Source of the DNA: CAZELM01 sp964512995
GTDB lineage: Bacteria; CSSED10-310
Direction: 5' to 3'
Assembly (NCBI GenBank): GCA_964512995.1
Contig: CAZELM010000035.1
Location: forward strand, 1 to 49,331
Length of the DNA stretch: 49,331 nt
The notes under the pieces are model-generated. The model saw nothing but the letters and a program-made list of their open reading frames with translations, ran no database searches and had not been told where the DNA came from. This document shows positions 25,168-34,154 of the stretch, one piece after another (position 1 is the first letter of the stretch; each line of letters opens with the position of its first letter). The position numbers were made by a program, and so were the translations under genes.

Positions 25168-28100
25168 ATGGTAATCAGCGATAAAAATAGAGAATATCGG
25201 AAAAGCAGAAAAAGTGTGCGAATATTCCATGAATTTCAAGATAATGCGAGGTTGCTCGATTTCCACAAAACCATAAAAGGGGATAACAGCGATTACAAGT
25301 ACTGCTTATGGATTGACTGGTGGAGCGAACTCAAGAGAAAATTACAGGATCCCGAGATGTTTATCATTGACTTTCAGAAGAGATTAATACAAGAACAACC
25401 TCAGCAAGCTTTTCAGAATATAAGACGTCTTTTTGGTGCCTATGTCCATTTTTCGTTTCCTTTATTAGCTCCGGCTTTACAGATAAATCCTGTCATGCCA
25501 AACTTTTTGTTTCAAGAACTCTCCGCACAGATAACTTCCTATCACCGAGAAACAGATGCTGAGCGCAAATGGCTAACATATCAATACATCATCTCCATCT
25601 GTAACCTATGTAATGCGATGAGGATGAATAAACCAGAAAGTTTCAGCACCCAATTGACCCAACTGGATTCAGCCAAAAAACAACAAGCAAATACGCTGAT
25701 TAATCCGAATGCAGCAGGCCAGCACCTGCCCGACGGTAATATCCCATTTGCCGAAGTGATCCTCTATGTCTACAACAAAATTTGTGATTGGGAAGAAAAC
25801 CACGAAACAGAAAAAGAGCGAAAACCCTATTTTGATGAGATCTGCGTATCTATTGCTGCGGAATTCAATCGAATTAAAGATGATGTTGACTTCCTTCTTA
25901 GATACTTGTCTGCACCGAAGGATTCCCTTATGGATGTTTTCTTGAACGATCAGAATCATCTTGCGATAGGTCCATGGGTAAACCATGATGGTCTCTCTCC
26001 AAAATCGCCAGGACCCGGATCCTGTGCTCCAATATACACCGAACTGGATCCAACGGACAAATCTTATAAAATAAAGCACCGCAAACTGGGTGCGGAAGAG
26101 CATAGCTGTGACTTTTATATCAGCATCCTCGGCACCAGACAGGTTGGCAAGACGTGGTTTTTATTTGCATCCACACAGGTAAACGAAATTGATCATTTCG
26201 AAGTATCAGTGGAAACTGCGATACCAATACTAGAAACCCAGAAAGCCCATTGGGAAAATCCCGATAATCCAACTGCTGATCCGGACGCTCTTCGAACCGC
26301 GACGTTTCAGTTCGAGGCAGTATCCACTGTTAGAGACCATTGCCGGATCAAATCCTTCGACATACCCGGAGAAGCTCTCATAGAAAATACGCCACTAAGG
26401 GAAACATTGTGCAATTACCTTAAATATGCGCACCCATACGCACTGATTGTTATGATTGATAATCATACCACGCCCGATGACATACAACAATTCTATACGC
26501 CCTTGATTGACGATCTCTCGGCCAGTTGTGATAAAAAAACTCCCATTTATTTGGTCGTCAATAAATGTGATGAGCTTAATCTGCAAAGCGAAGACAAAAA
26601 TATTTTTAATTGCAGAGTCAAAATTCAGGAAACCGGAACTCATTTTTTCTCCATCCGAGACTACGACCGATCCATGTTTAAGACGTGGGAGGATGTTAAA
26701 GCCATATTCAACCATCAGCGAACGGGGTATGCGAGCGGTTTTTTTCATACACAGGTGAATCGGGATCTTGAGCGTTTTCAATCATTTATTCAGGCTCTTA
26801 TCAGGCGAGGACGGACAAATATTTCATTGGTCTATACCTGCAGCAAGAGAAGTGATCCAGAACAGCATGAAAGCATAAAAGCTCTTTGGACAGACCTGCG
26901 GGATTATATATCTCTGACTACGAAAGAATCCCGACGAAAGTATTTACAAAAGAACTTTATTGATGACCTGGAGGCGGATTTCAGGTCAGCATCTCACCTG
27001 TCTGAATCGATGGATGGTATTCATGCGATCATGAAACAGCTTTCAGATATCAGGGCGTTTTCGGAATATTACAAAAATGAAATCCTGAACGTACCTGCTG
27101 GCGGCGAGCCGCCAGGGTTTGTTGCCGAATATCTGAACAATCTTGACGCACACCTTGCAGCGGGCATGCGACATCCGATAACGTATCTATTTGCATGTGG
27201 AAGAAATTTAATTGCGGAAAATTATGATAGCGAAGATCCCGTTGCGCTACGTGCGCAATTGGAGCGATATCAAGATTTTTACAGCCAGTTCTATAACCAT
27301 TTTTTGGCATCCTATCAGGAGTTGGCAGCGGACCTGAAAGAGAAGCTGAGTTGTCACTTCAATGAGATTTTAAAATATCTGGGACTTCCCGAAAATATCG
27401 AGAATATACCGGGATATTCGGCTCTTTTGCCTGTGGACAAAACTCAGCTTCAAGACGAGATCTTATCTTTTCTCAATCCGAGTCCAAATCCGAGTCCACC
27501 GGATGCAAATCAAAAGATCAGATATTTTCCCAATGACCCCACTCACTGGCACCTCAGGGGTTTACCAGATGGCAGGAGAAGGGAAATTTTACAAGAGATT
27601 CAGAATTACTACCAGTACCTTAATAATCAGGATGCCGGGGAAAACCCAGAAGAGTTACTAAGTGTCCAGGCCAGGAACATTCTGAACGATCCTGTTATAA
27701 AGCGGCATTATTACAAATACCACACGAACAAATACAACACGAAAATCGGGATACTCCGAACAGGGTGTTTTTATAAAGATGAAGCCGTACCATTGAACTA
27801 TCAGCTTCCGGGAATTGAAGATGAAGACATTGCAGTAGAAACCATAATGAATTTCAAATGGTGTGTGCCTAAATATAGATGGTTATTCAACACGCGAGAA
27901 AATCTGGACCGATACGATATCTATAAATTAGCCTTTCTCAATGACATAAACCATCATAAACTTGAGGAGTGTGATGCATTGCTGATTACACACATTAAGA
28001 CCATTCACGAATTTTATTCCAGACTAGTAACATTTTCTGAAATGCTGAAGAATACCATCGCATCGATGAAAGCCTGTTTTCTCACAAATGTGATCCGTTT

Positions 28101-28644
28101 GTTCTGCATCAACGTAGGAAACCCGTTTGAGCAACCAATACAAAGCGCCAGCGAGCTTATCAATAGCTCAAGAATACCAATGTGCCTTGGCTTGATCCCC
28201 ATTCGACTTCCTCAATTAGATCCCATCAAAAAACGATGTCTAGCTTTAAACTTTACACAAATTCCCAACAGGACAATTCCGGATATTCAGCGTGTTCACA
28301 TCATCGCAAAACTTCTGCATTGGGCATATATTGAACTGAATAACCTTCATTTGAACAAACTGCCTGAAGACAATTTCCAGCCGGGATTAACATTACCCCA
28401 ACCCCCCGGCCCTATTGATGATTACACGAAAAACATGAGAGAATTACTGCTGAGGGAACGAGGTATTTACCTTGACAATACAAAATGGTTTACTGACGCG
28501 GAAATTAGAGTAATCAAAGACATTTGTTCGTTACCAGGCTGGCCCAGGGACTCAGGCCAGTTTGTTTATCATGTTGTGCCGTTTGATGAACGGCTTCCAC
28601 GTTATATAGAAGCATGGGAAAATCTACGGAGCCTTTTTCAATGA
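25168..28644 (+). CDS. Giant protein with central P-loop GTPase domain
   Basis: In 1158 residues the recognisable part is a GTPase at about 315-560. G1 is GTRQVGKT (322-329), G3 is DIPGE (from Asp398), and G4 is NKCD (465-468), the guanine-specificity motif. The strand 'ALIVMIDNH' precedes G4, as in translation-factor-class small GTPases. The ~310 residues before it and ~600 after are mostly helical, without membrane segments or known motifs. The type VI protein TssM also carries a GTPase-like P-loop and is about this long, but it has membrane helices at its N terminus; none are seen here. A switch or assembly-checkpoint role in this row is inferred. GTP binding is well supported, the biological role is not. 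Confidence 0.8.
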   Translation: MVISDKNREYRKSRKSVRIFHEFQDNARLLDFHKTIKGDNSDYKYCLWIDWWSELKRKLQDPEMFIIDFQKRLIQEQPQQAFQNIRRLFGAYVHFSFPLLAPALQINPVMPNFLFQELSAQITSYHRETDAERKWLTYQYIISICNLCNAMRMNKPESFSTQLTQLDSAKKQQANTLINPNAAGQHLPDGNIPFAEVILYVYNKICDWEENHETEKERKPYFDEICVSIAAEFNRIKDDVDFLLRYLSAPKDSLMDVFLNDQNHLAIGPWVNHDGLSPKSPGPGSCAPIYTELDPTDKSYKIKHRKLGAEEHSCDFYISILGTRQVGKTWFLFASTQVNEIDHFEVSVETAIPILETQKAHWENPDNPTADPDALRTATFQFEAVSTVRDHCRIKSFDIPGEALIENTPLRETLCNYLKYAHPYALIVMIDNHTTPDDIQQFYTPLIDDLSASCDKKTPIYLVVNKCDELNLQSEDKNIFNCRVKIQETGTHFFSIRDYDRSMFKTWEDVKAIFNHQRTGYASGFFHTQVNRDLERFQSFIQALIRRGRTNISLVYTCSKRSDPEQHESIKALWTDLRDYISLTTKESRRKYLQKNFIDDLEADFRSASHLSESMDGIHAIMKQLSDIRAFSEYYKNEILNVPAGGEPPGFVAEYLNNLDAHLAAGMRHPITYLFACGRNLIAENYDSEDPVALRAQLERYQDFYSQFYNHFLASYQELAADLKEKLSCHFNEILKYLGLPENIENIPGYSALLPVDKTQLQDEILSFLNPSPNPSPPDANQKIRYFPNDPTHWHLRGLPDGRRREILQEIQNYYQYLNNQDAGENPEELLSVQARNILNDPVIKRHYYKYHTNKYNTKIGILRTGCFYKDEAVPLNYQLPGIEDEDIAVETIMNFKWCVPKYRWLFNTRENLDRYDIYKLAFLNDINHHKLEECDALLITHIKTIHEFYSRLVTFSEMLKNTIASMKACFLTNVIRLFCINVGNPFEQPIQSASELINSSRIPMCLGLIPIRLPQLDPIKKRCLALNFTQIPNRTIPDIQRVHIIAKLLHWAYIELNNLHLNKLPEDNFQPGLTLPQPPGPIDDYTKNMRELLLRERGIYLDNTKWFTDAEIRVIKDICSLPGWPRDSGQFVYHVVPFDERLPRYIEAWENLRSLFQ

Positions 28645-28685
28645 CACGATGATTGGGCTTTTTCTGTTTAAGGAAATCGTTGGAC

Positions 28686-30059
28686 ATGGACCGGTTTACC
28701 TTTGGATATTCCAATAACCAGTGGGCGCTAACGCCAATAGATGGAACGAGGGCTGATTTCTATTCGGTTGAAGCGCTTTTTGTTGGTCCAGTCCCAGTTA
28801 ATACGTGGCCTTTGGAATGCTCAGCCGTCTTTCATCAGAACCTCTCTTATGGAACGTGGTGTGTGTGGTATAAACCCACAGGTCAACGCTGTTTTAAAGG
28901 CGTAAAACTGAGCAGTGACGAGTATGGTCGCTATGGGTATAATCCATTTCGTGTTCTGATCCAGATGCATTCTGACGAGCGGGAGTTCAGAGAACTCAGC
29001 AGATACAATCCGATGCAACGGACACCTCCAAACACACCAATCTCCATATCCAACGAATTATGGGACCGGTACCTTCCATGGGCCTATATGTTCAGCCTTT
29101 GCGTCGATTTATCCAAAAAGGAGAAGTACCATTCTCTTTTACGGCGAAACGAAGAGATATTTGGAACTATGTCGCATTTCTGTATCAGCGGTGATGGGGA
29201 GCAATCGGTATCGATCAATGACCTTGAGACTCGATTCCCGATATCGCTGCAGCCAGAACCGCAGCCAGTACCACAACCAGTATCACAGCCAGTATCACAG
29301 CCAGAACCGCAGCCAGTATCACGGCTCGACCTGAAAATCATCATGCATCGCCTTGAAAAACTCGATGTCATGATAAAAGAGATGGTCGATCTTAATTCGC
29401 AATTCAGGGAAGATATTCAGAATCTGGAAAGAGCGTTCCGGGAAATTAAAAACAGGCTCGAGGAGATTCAAACAAAAGATCTCCAGGACACTCAAAACAG
29501 GAATGCGGAGATTCAAATAAAGGAACTCCAGAAAATCGAAAAACGGCTCGAGTTGATTCAAGGTGAAAAAAATGACGTTCGCTCACTCGTTACGGTTATT
29601 AATGAAACTTCAGCGATAATTCAGAAAAAAATAGATCGGTTACGGTTTACAGCGGTTGGAGTGGCAGTGATTGGATTGATTGCTATCGTTCTGGGTGGAT
29701 GGTGGATTCACAGAGAGACGTCTAAAAAAATGGATCTCGATATCCTGATCACTGCCGCTGGGCTTGATAATGAACCTTCACCGATCCCAACCCTGAGACA
29801 CAAGCTTCAGGCATTGTTTCCTACTGAGACGCCGACAAATACTCCAACACCGTCACCCACAGTGACGGCTACACCGACATTGACACCAACGCCGACAAAT
29901 ACTCCGACAAGTACTCCAACAAATACTCCGACAAATACTCGAGTCCCGACAAGAACACCCAAACAAACCAGGTCTCCTGTCCCAACGAAAATACCAACTA
30001 TCACACCAATTCCCGACAAAGAAATTATACCGACAAACATAAATCCAAATGTCTATTAA
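28686..30059 (+). CDS. Membrane protein with Gln/Pro repeats, coiled coil and Thr/Pro tail
   Basis: The ATG at 28686 is preferred to an in-frame TTG at 28653, since the protein's own fold starts there and an AAGGAA site precedes it. The 457 residues comprise an unrecognised N-terminal domain (1-175, Trp/Tyr-rich), a PEPQPVxQ repeat linker (about 190-212), a coiled coil (about 215-315, with repeated 'EIQxK' units), one membrane helix (about 319-338, 'AVGVAVIGLIAIVLGGWWI'), and a long PTxTPT tail (about 378-445). With the N terminus inside, the Thr/Pro tail would extend into the periplasm. Likely an envelope anchor for this row; family unknown. Confidence 0.72.
   Translation: MDRFTFGYSNNQWALTPIDGTRADFYSVEALFVGPVPVNTWPLECSAVFHQNLSYGTWCVWYKPTGQRCFKGVKLSSDEYGRYGYNPFRVLIQMHSDEREFRELSRYNPMQRTPPNTPISISNELWDRYLPWAYMFSLCVDLSKKEKYHSLLRRNEEIFGTMSHFCISGDGEQSVSINDLETRFPISLQPEPQPVPQPVSQPVSQPEPQPVSRLDLKIIMHRLEKLDVMIKEMVDLNSQFREDIQNLERAFREIKNRLEEIQTKDLQDTQNRNAEIQIKELQKIEKRLELIQGEKNDVRSLVTVINETSAIIQKKIDRLRFTAVGVAVIGLIAIVLGGWWIHRETSKKMDLDILITAAGLDNEPSPIPTLRHKLQALFPTETPTNTPTPSPTVTATPTLTPTPTNTPTSTPTNTPTNTRVPTRTPKQTRSPVPTKIPTITPIPDKEIIPTNINPNVY
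29250..29322 (+). repeat. 12-bp-type tandem repeat coding for a Gln/Pro linker
   Basis: About six imperfect copies of a cag-cca-g(a/t)a-(cca/tca) unit encode PEPQPV/SQPV repeats. The unit is a multiple of three, so copy-number changes would keep the frame. Confidence 0.75.
29820..30030 (+). repeat. Thr/Pro-coding degenerate repeat at the C terminus
   Basis: ACNCCN-type repeat encoding PTNTPT residues, of the same style as the stretch at 7267-7480 in the VWA gene of the first row. Confidence 0.75.
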
Positions 30060-30185
30060 AATGATGAAAGAGGCTCACATCACAATCATGTTGAGAACCA
30101 TGAGAATCAGGATTCCATCAAGAAGACTAGAGATAAAGAATATGGCACTATATGATTTCAAACCTTCGGATAGGAAAATACAGAT

Positions 30186-31805
30186 ATGAAAGAATACATG
30201 CTGATCCTGCTTCCAGAAGGCAACCTCAACGGTGGAGAATATTTCAACCCATATACTCCTGGGGCATCATATTATAAAATAAACAACAATAATGCTCATA
30301 TTAAATTAATTCTAAATAGTTTGATCAAATGGCCACCGGTGAATATGGCCATTTTTTCCGGTAATATTACGAAGGATTCACTCTGCATTTGTGCTGGTCA
30401 GGAGATCCCGCTGGTCACAGCAAACGGGCAAGGTAATTTTCAAACACAGAGTATTTTTTATTCTAAACAACCAATTCCCGAATCAAACATCCGTTTTAAT
30501 TTTAATGGTGACTGTAGGTATTTCAAGAAGATCACCATCGGAGAATTAGTCGGTAACGATAGCAATTATCTTCAAATGAAGTTTTTTGAAAATCGGCTGT
30601 TCAGACTGTTTATTCAAACACCTCCGGACATGCAGATCTTTAATTTTAATGTACAGAATGTACAGAATGATAATAATCATCATAACTTTTTCTATAATCC
30701 AATCATATTAAAATTGCATATGGATACCGATGAACTCCGCGACATTATCCATCCCCCCCAGAATAACCAACAACCCGTTCCATTACACCAAGCGGTGCAC
30801 CGCTTTATAACGTCATTTTCTGAAAATAATCGGTTCATTATTCCGCTTTTTGATCCGAAAGAAGAAACTCGCTATTTTTTCTTTAACCAAGTTGCAGGAT
30901 CCGATCTTCAGAGCCGTGTTGCTACGCTGTTTCAAAGCGATTTTGATGATCCAGGTGCACCATATTTTATTCTTGATAATACAAAATTGGGTTCTTTCCG
31001 GCTCGAAAATAACAACGACACAAAATATTTCTATTTTGATCCACCACTCAATCCTTGCCCATCAAATTCCGAATACTTTATCAAATTCTGGGTTAATAAA
31101 TGGGGAGGAGAAGTAAATGAGTCACACGTAGATGGTTACAGGCCTCCGAGAGACAACTGGTATTGGATGATGAATTTCACGCCAACTGGTATTCCAGTTG
31201 ACGATCAATCCCAAATATACAAATCATGTTTGAACCTTGTAAACTTGCTCCTTAACCATCAAGAAAATAATGTTTTTTTGAAAAGAATCAAGAAGATTAT
31301 CGATATAAACACGGAAAATTGGGAGTTATCTACTATAAAAGAGCTGCATCAATCATCAATCAATGTCGTGATGAACAATGGCCATTCTTATTTGTCATTC
31401 AAAGAGAAACAGTTCCTCGATACCTTTTGCCGGCATGCATTGTTTCCTCTGTCGAAAGTACTCGCACAATTTCCAGGAGCTGAAAATCTGATTGATAACG
31501 AAAAAGAGGACTACCAAGCTTTTTTTAACGCTCATCCATATCTGATTCTGACTGATTACATTCGATTTTCTGCCAGAAAATTTGTCAGATTGCTTTTGAT
31601 CCCTTTGCAGGCACCGGATCACACAATCAAATTGACGGACCGATGGTGGATAACCTGGTATCAATTACTCTTCAGTTCCACACAAAAAGCGAAACTTTTC
31701 AGCAATTCCAGCCGTTTTGTACTTGGTGGAAGTCACATTGGAAATGGAATAATCGGCACGTATTCTGCAGTTTATAAACAACCTGAGGAGTTACGATTTG
31801 AATGA
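30186..31805 (+). CDS. Unknown protein, coupled to the ClpB-like ATPase gene
   Basis: The 539-residue protein has no signal or membrane helix. The N-terminal 330 residues are rich in Asn, Phe and Tyr with alternating strands, ending in 'YWMMNFTPTG'; the C-terminal 200 residues are helical ('FLDTFCRHALFPLSKVLAQF', 'RFSARKFVRLLLIPLQ') and end in a Gly-rich 'GGSHIGNGIIGTY'. Its last four bases (ATGA) are the start of the AAA+ gene, so the two proteins are made together and probably act together. I do not recognise a family. Confidence 0.68.
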   Translation: MKEYMLILLPEGNLNGGEYFNPYTPGASYYKINNNNAHIKLILNSLIKWPPVNMAIFSGNITKDSLCICAGQEIPLVTANGQGNFQTQSIFYSKQPIPESNIRFNFNGDCRYFKKITIGELVGNDSNYLQMKFFENRLFRLFIQTPPDMQIFNFNVQNVQNDNNHHNFFYNPIILKLHMDTDELRDIIHPPQNNQQPVPLHQAVHRFITSFSENNRFIIPLFDPKEETRYFFFNQVAGSDLQSRVATLFQSDFDDPGAPYFILDNTKLGSFRLENNNDTKYFYFDPPLNPCPSNSEYFIKFWVNKWGGEVNESHVDGYRPPRDNWYWMMNFTPTGIPVDDQSQIYKSCLNLVNLLLNHQENNVFLKRIKKIIDINTENWELSTIKELHQSSINVVMNNGHSYLSFKEKQFLDTFCRHALFPLSKVLAQFPGAENLIDNEKEDYQAFFNAHPYLILTDYIRFSARKFVRLLLIPLQAPDHTIKLTDRWWITWYQLLFSSTQKAKLFSNSSRFVLGGSHIGNGIIGTYSAVYKQPEELRFE

Positions 31806-34102
31806 TTTCAGATTTTAAACGAGAACTCGATAAATGCCGACTGGAAGCCAGGAAAAATGGACAAGCAGCGACAATGGCCCATTTTTATCTTCATTGCCTA
31901 AGAAAGATTCCTATTGCAGAAACACCCACAATTCAAGCAGTGATACACGAAATAGAAAATCAGATTATCCCGCAAACTAAACTAACCCATATTGATCCGC
32001 AAAACCTGCAAGGCACGTATGTGCCTCAAACACTGATATCCGATTTTCAACGCTATTATCAAAATGGGGAAAACATCCAAGGGGATATATATTCGATTAT
32101 TTTAAAATGGCTACTGCAAACTCCTGTCTTTGATGGTGATAATCAAACAGATACGCCCCAATATCACTGTAAAAGAATATGCAATAACTATATGCTTCTG
32201 CCAAAACTATCCAATTCTAGACAACGTCATTCAGACATGCTAAAAAGCTATGAAGAAATCAACGATATATGGTTACGCATGGTGACGAAGACGCCTATTG
32301 TTGCATTGGAGACAGAATTAAAGACGTGTTTGGAGATTCTTTCTTCCGCAATCAGAAGGAATCACTCCATGATTATCAGTGGTATTTCACAATGTGGAAA
32401 AAGCTTGTTTACTCGGCATCTGATCAAAAATTTCATAGAACGGTACAACCCACATACATCACGGGAATTTAATCAGTGCAAATTTATTTTTATTGAATCA
32501 AAAGCGTTTCAAGGAACGGAAAATGATACTAGAAACAAATTGACCGAGTTGTTGAATGATTTAGCCACTAATCCACAAGTTATTCCTGTTTTTGACTCCT
32601 TTGAATTCTTTTTGACTCCAGCGATTCCTGCATCGCGTTTGTTCACCGATTATTTTGGAGGTATTATCAGCGGTCATTGTCGCAGTTTTATTTTTGTTCT
32701 TCGCGAAAGTGGTATTAGAAGTGATATTTTAAATGGGGTCCGGCGGTACAGCCTCCCCAGAATCGAGCCTGCCAAAACACTGGAATTCTTAATATCTGAA
32801 ATACAGAAATTGATCTATGACTTTCCTGGATTTTCATTTGAGAAGGGCCTTGATTCCTTCATGGAACAATTTATTCATCTAATATCGGAGTATTATCCGG
32901 GCGAAGCATTCCCAGCAATCGGGCTTGATATCGGAAAACGGTTTATTGATTGGTATCGGGACCTATTCCTGCAGAGTGATGAATCAGCCTCTCCAAAAAC
33001 AATCAGTATTACTGATATCAAGCGATTTATCGCACAGGAAAAAGGATTGACCGCACTCGAAACAGATTTCATTGCGTTGAGCAATCGATTGAAAGAAGAG
33101 GTAATCGCTCAGGATCATGTGATAAACGAAATCTGTCTGGATTTGAAAATCAGTCAACAAAGCAAATCGCAACTGAAGCCAAAGGGCCGATTTTTGTTTG
33201 TCGGGAGTCCGGGTGTGGGGAAAACCCAACTGGCAAAGAGTTTAGCGTATCATCTTTTTGGGAAAAATGCTTTTTTCCGATACAATATGTCGGATTTTGG
33301 AAGTGAGGGGGATCGTTGGCGTTTTATCGGATCTCCCAGAGGATATGTTGGAAGTGAAAAACGAACCATTTTTGATGATGTCCGGGATCATCCGAGTTGT
33401 GTGATTCTTCTGGATGAGATTGATCGTGCTCATCCATCCATTCAGGACATCCTTTTAAGCATGCTGGAAGGTGAAGCGAATGATGGGAATAATACTACGG
33501 TTTATTTTTCCCATGCAATTTTTATTATGACTACAAATTTAGGACAAGAGGCAGTGATTTCTATATATAATGACCATCTTAAAAGCTTCGAAAACGGGCT
33601 GGCCGATCCCGTTTCAGTGGATTCTACTGACTTCTCAGACCATGGTGCAATTGACAATCGAACCGAATTATATAAGAACATGTCAATTAACTTACGCAAA
33701 ATTCTCCTGGAAGGCGCACGAGATAAAACTGAACTGAAAATGCAGAAAGCGATAGAAGACCAACTATTGGCGTTGCGGGAACGCACGTCATATGATGTCA
33801 GTCATATTGGCATGTATATCCAACTTAATGAACTAAAAAAAAGACTTGTCGAATTAACGATTACAAAATCCCATCTTGATCGCGCTTTTTTGGATCGGGT
33901 AGATTCAATTCTACCTTTTTTCCCAATAAAAGAACCTGAGAATATTACCAAGATACTCGACCTCAAACTCGCTCAGGATGGCTGGGGGGATTGTCCACCG
34001 GAAACCAAGAACAAAATTTTCCAAGAATCTATCACAGAGAGTGATTCGATCCGCCCGTTGGAACGGTTGATTCGGAAATATAGACGTGATCAGGCGAAAT
34101 AA
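31802..34102 (+). CDS. Two-domain ClpB/ClpV-like AAA+ ATPase
   Basis: The 766-residue protein ends in a clear class-I Clp D2 module: Walker A GSPGVGKT (468-475), pore-region 'GSPRGYVGSEK', Walker B 'VILLDEID' (Asp538-Glu539), sensor-1 'MTTNLG' (Asn579), arginine-finger region 'FLDRVDSILPF' and sensor-2 'SIRPLERLIRKY'. A first, degenerate AAA module lies at about 175-340: P-loop GISQCGKS (194-201), a Walker B-like 'VIPVFDSFEFF' without the usual Asp-Glu pair, and a conserved 'VRRYSLPRIEPAKTLEFL'. An extra ~90-residue helical insertion sits between sensor 1 and the finger. ClpV recycles contracted sheaths in type VI secretion; here, close to spike and tip genes, that role is the best guess. Confidence 0.85.
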   Translation: MISDFKRELDKCRLEARKNGQAATMAHFYLHCLRKIPIAETPTIQAVIHEIENQIIPQTKLTHIDPQNLQGTYVPQTLISDFQRYYQNGENIQGDIYSIILKWLLQTPVFDGDNQTDTPQYHCKRICNNYMLLPKLSNSRQRHSDMLKSYEEINDIWLRMVTKTPIVALETELKTCLEILSSAIRRNHSMIISGISQCGKSLFTRHLIKNFIERYNPHTSREFNQCKFIFIESKAFQGTENDTRNKLTELLNDLATNPQVIPVFDSFEFFLTPAIPASRLFTDYFGGIISGHCRSFIFVLRESGIRSDILNGVRRYSLPRIEPAKTLEFLISEIQKLIYDFPGFSFEKGLDSFMEQFIHLISEYYPGEAFPAIGLDIGKRFIDWYRDLFLQSDESASPKTISITDIKRFIAQEKGLTALETDFIALSNRLKEEVIAQDHVINEICLDLKISQQSKSQLKPKGRFLFVGSPGVGKTQLAKSLAYHLFGKNAFFRYNMSDFGSEGDRWRFIGSPRGYVGSEKRTIFDDVRDHPSCVILLDEIDRAHPSIQDILLSMLEGEANDGNNTTVYFSHAIFIMTTNLGQEAVISIYNDHLKSFENGLADPVSVDSTDFSDHGAIDNRTELYKNMSINLRKILLEGARDKTELKMQKAIEDQLLALRERTSYDVSHIGMYIQLNELKKRLVELTITKSHLDRAFLDRVDSILPFFPIKEPENITKILDLKLAQDGWGDCPPETKNKIFQESITESDSIRPLERLIRKYRRDQAK

Positions 34103-34154
34103 TTGACGGTTTAAATCCAATTACAAAAAAACAGATGTGAATAGGAGCTTAAAC

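Noticed and set aside
29250..30030. Regular short repeats that could suggest a CRISPR array.
   Set aside because: They are in-frame coding repeats without unique spacers, and no cas gene is nearby.
29807..30040. Long Val/Gly-rich frame on the - strand.
   Set aside because: It is the antisense shadow of the Thr/Pro repeat; the same applies to the - strand frame at 7292-7609.
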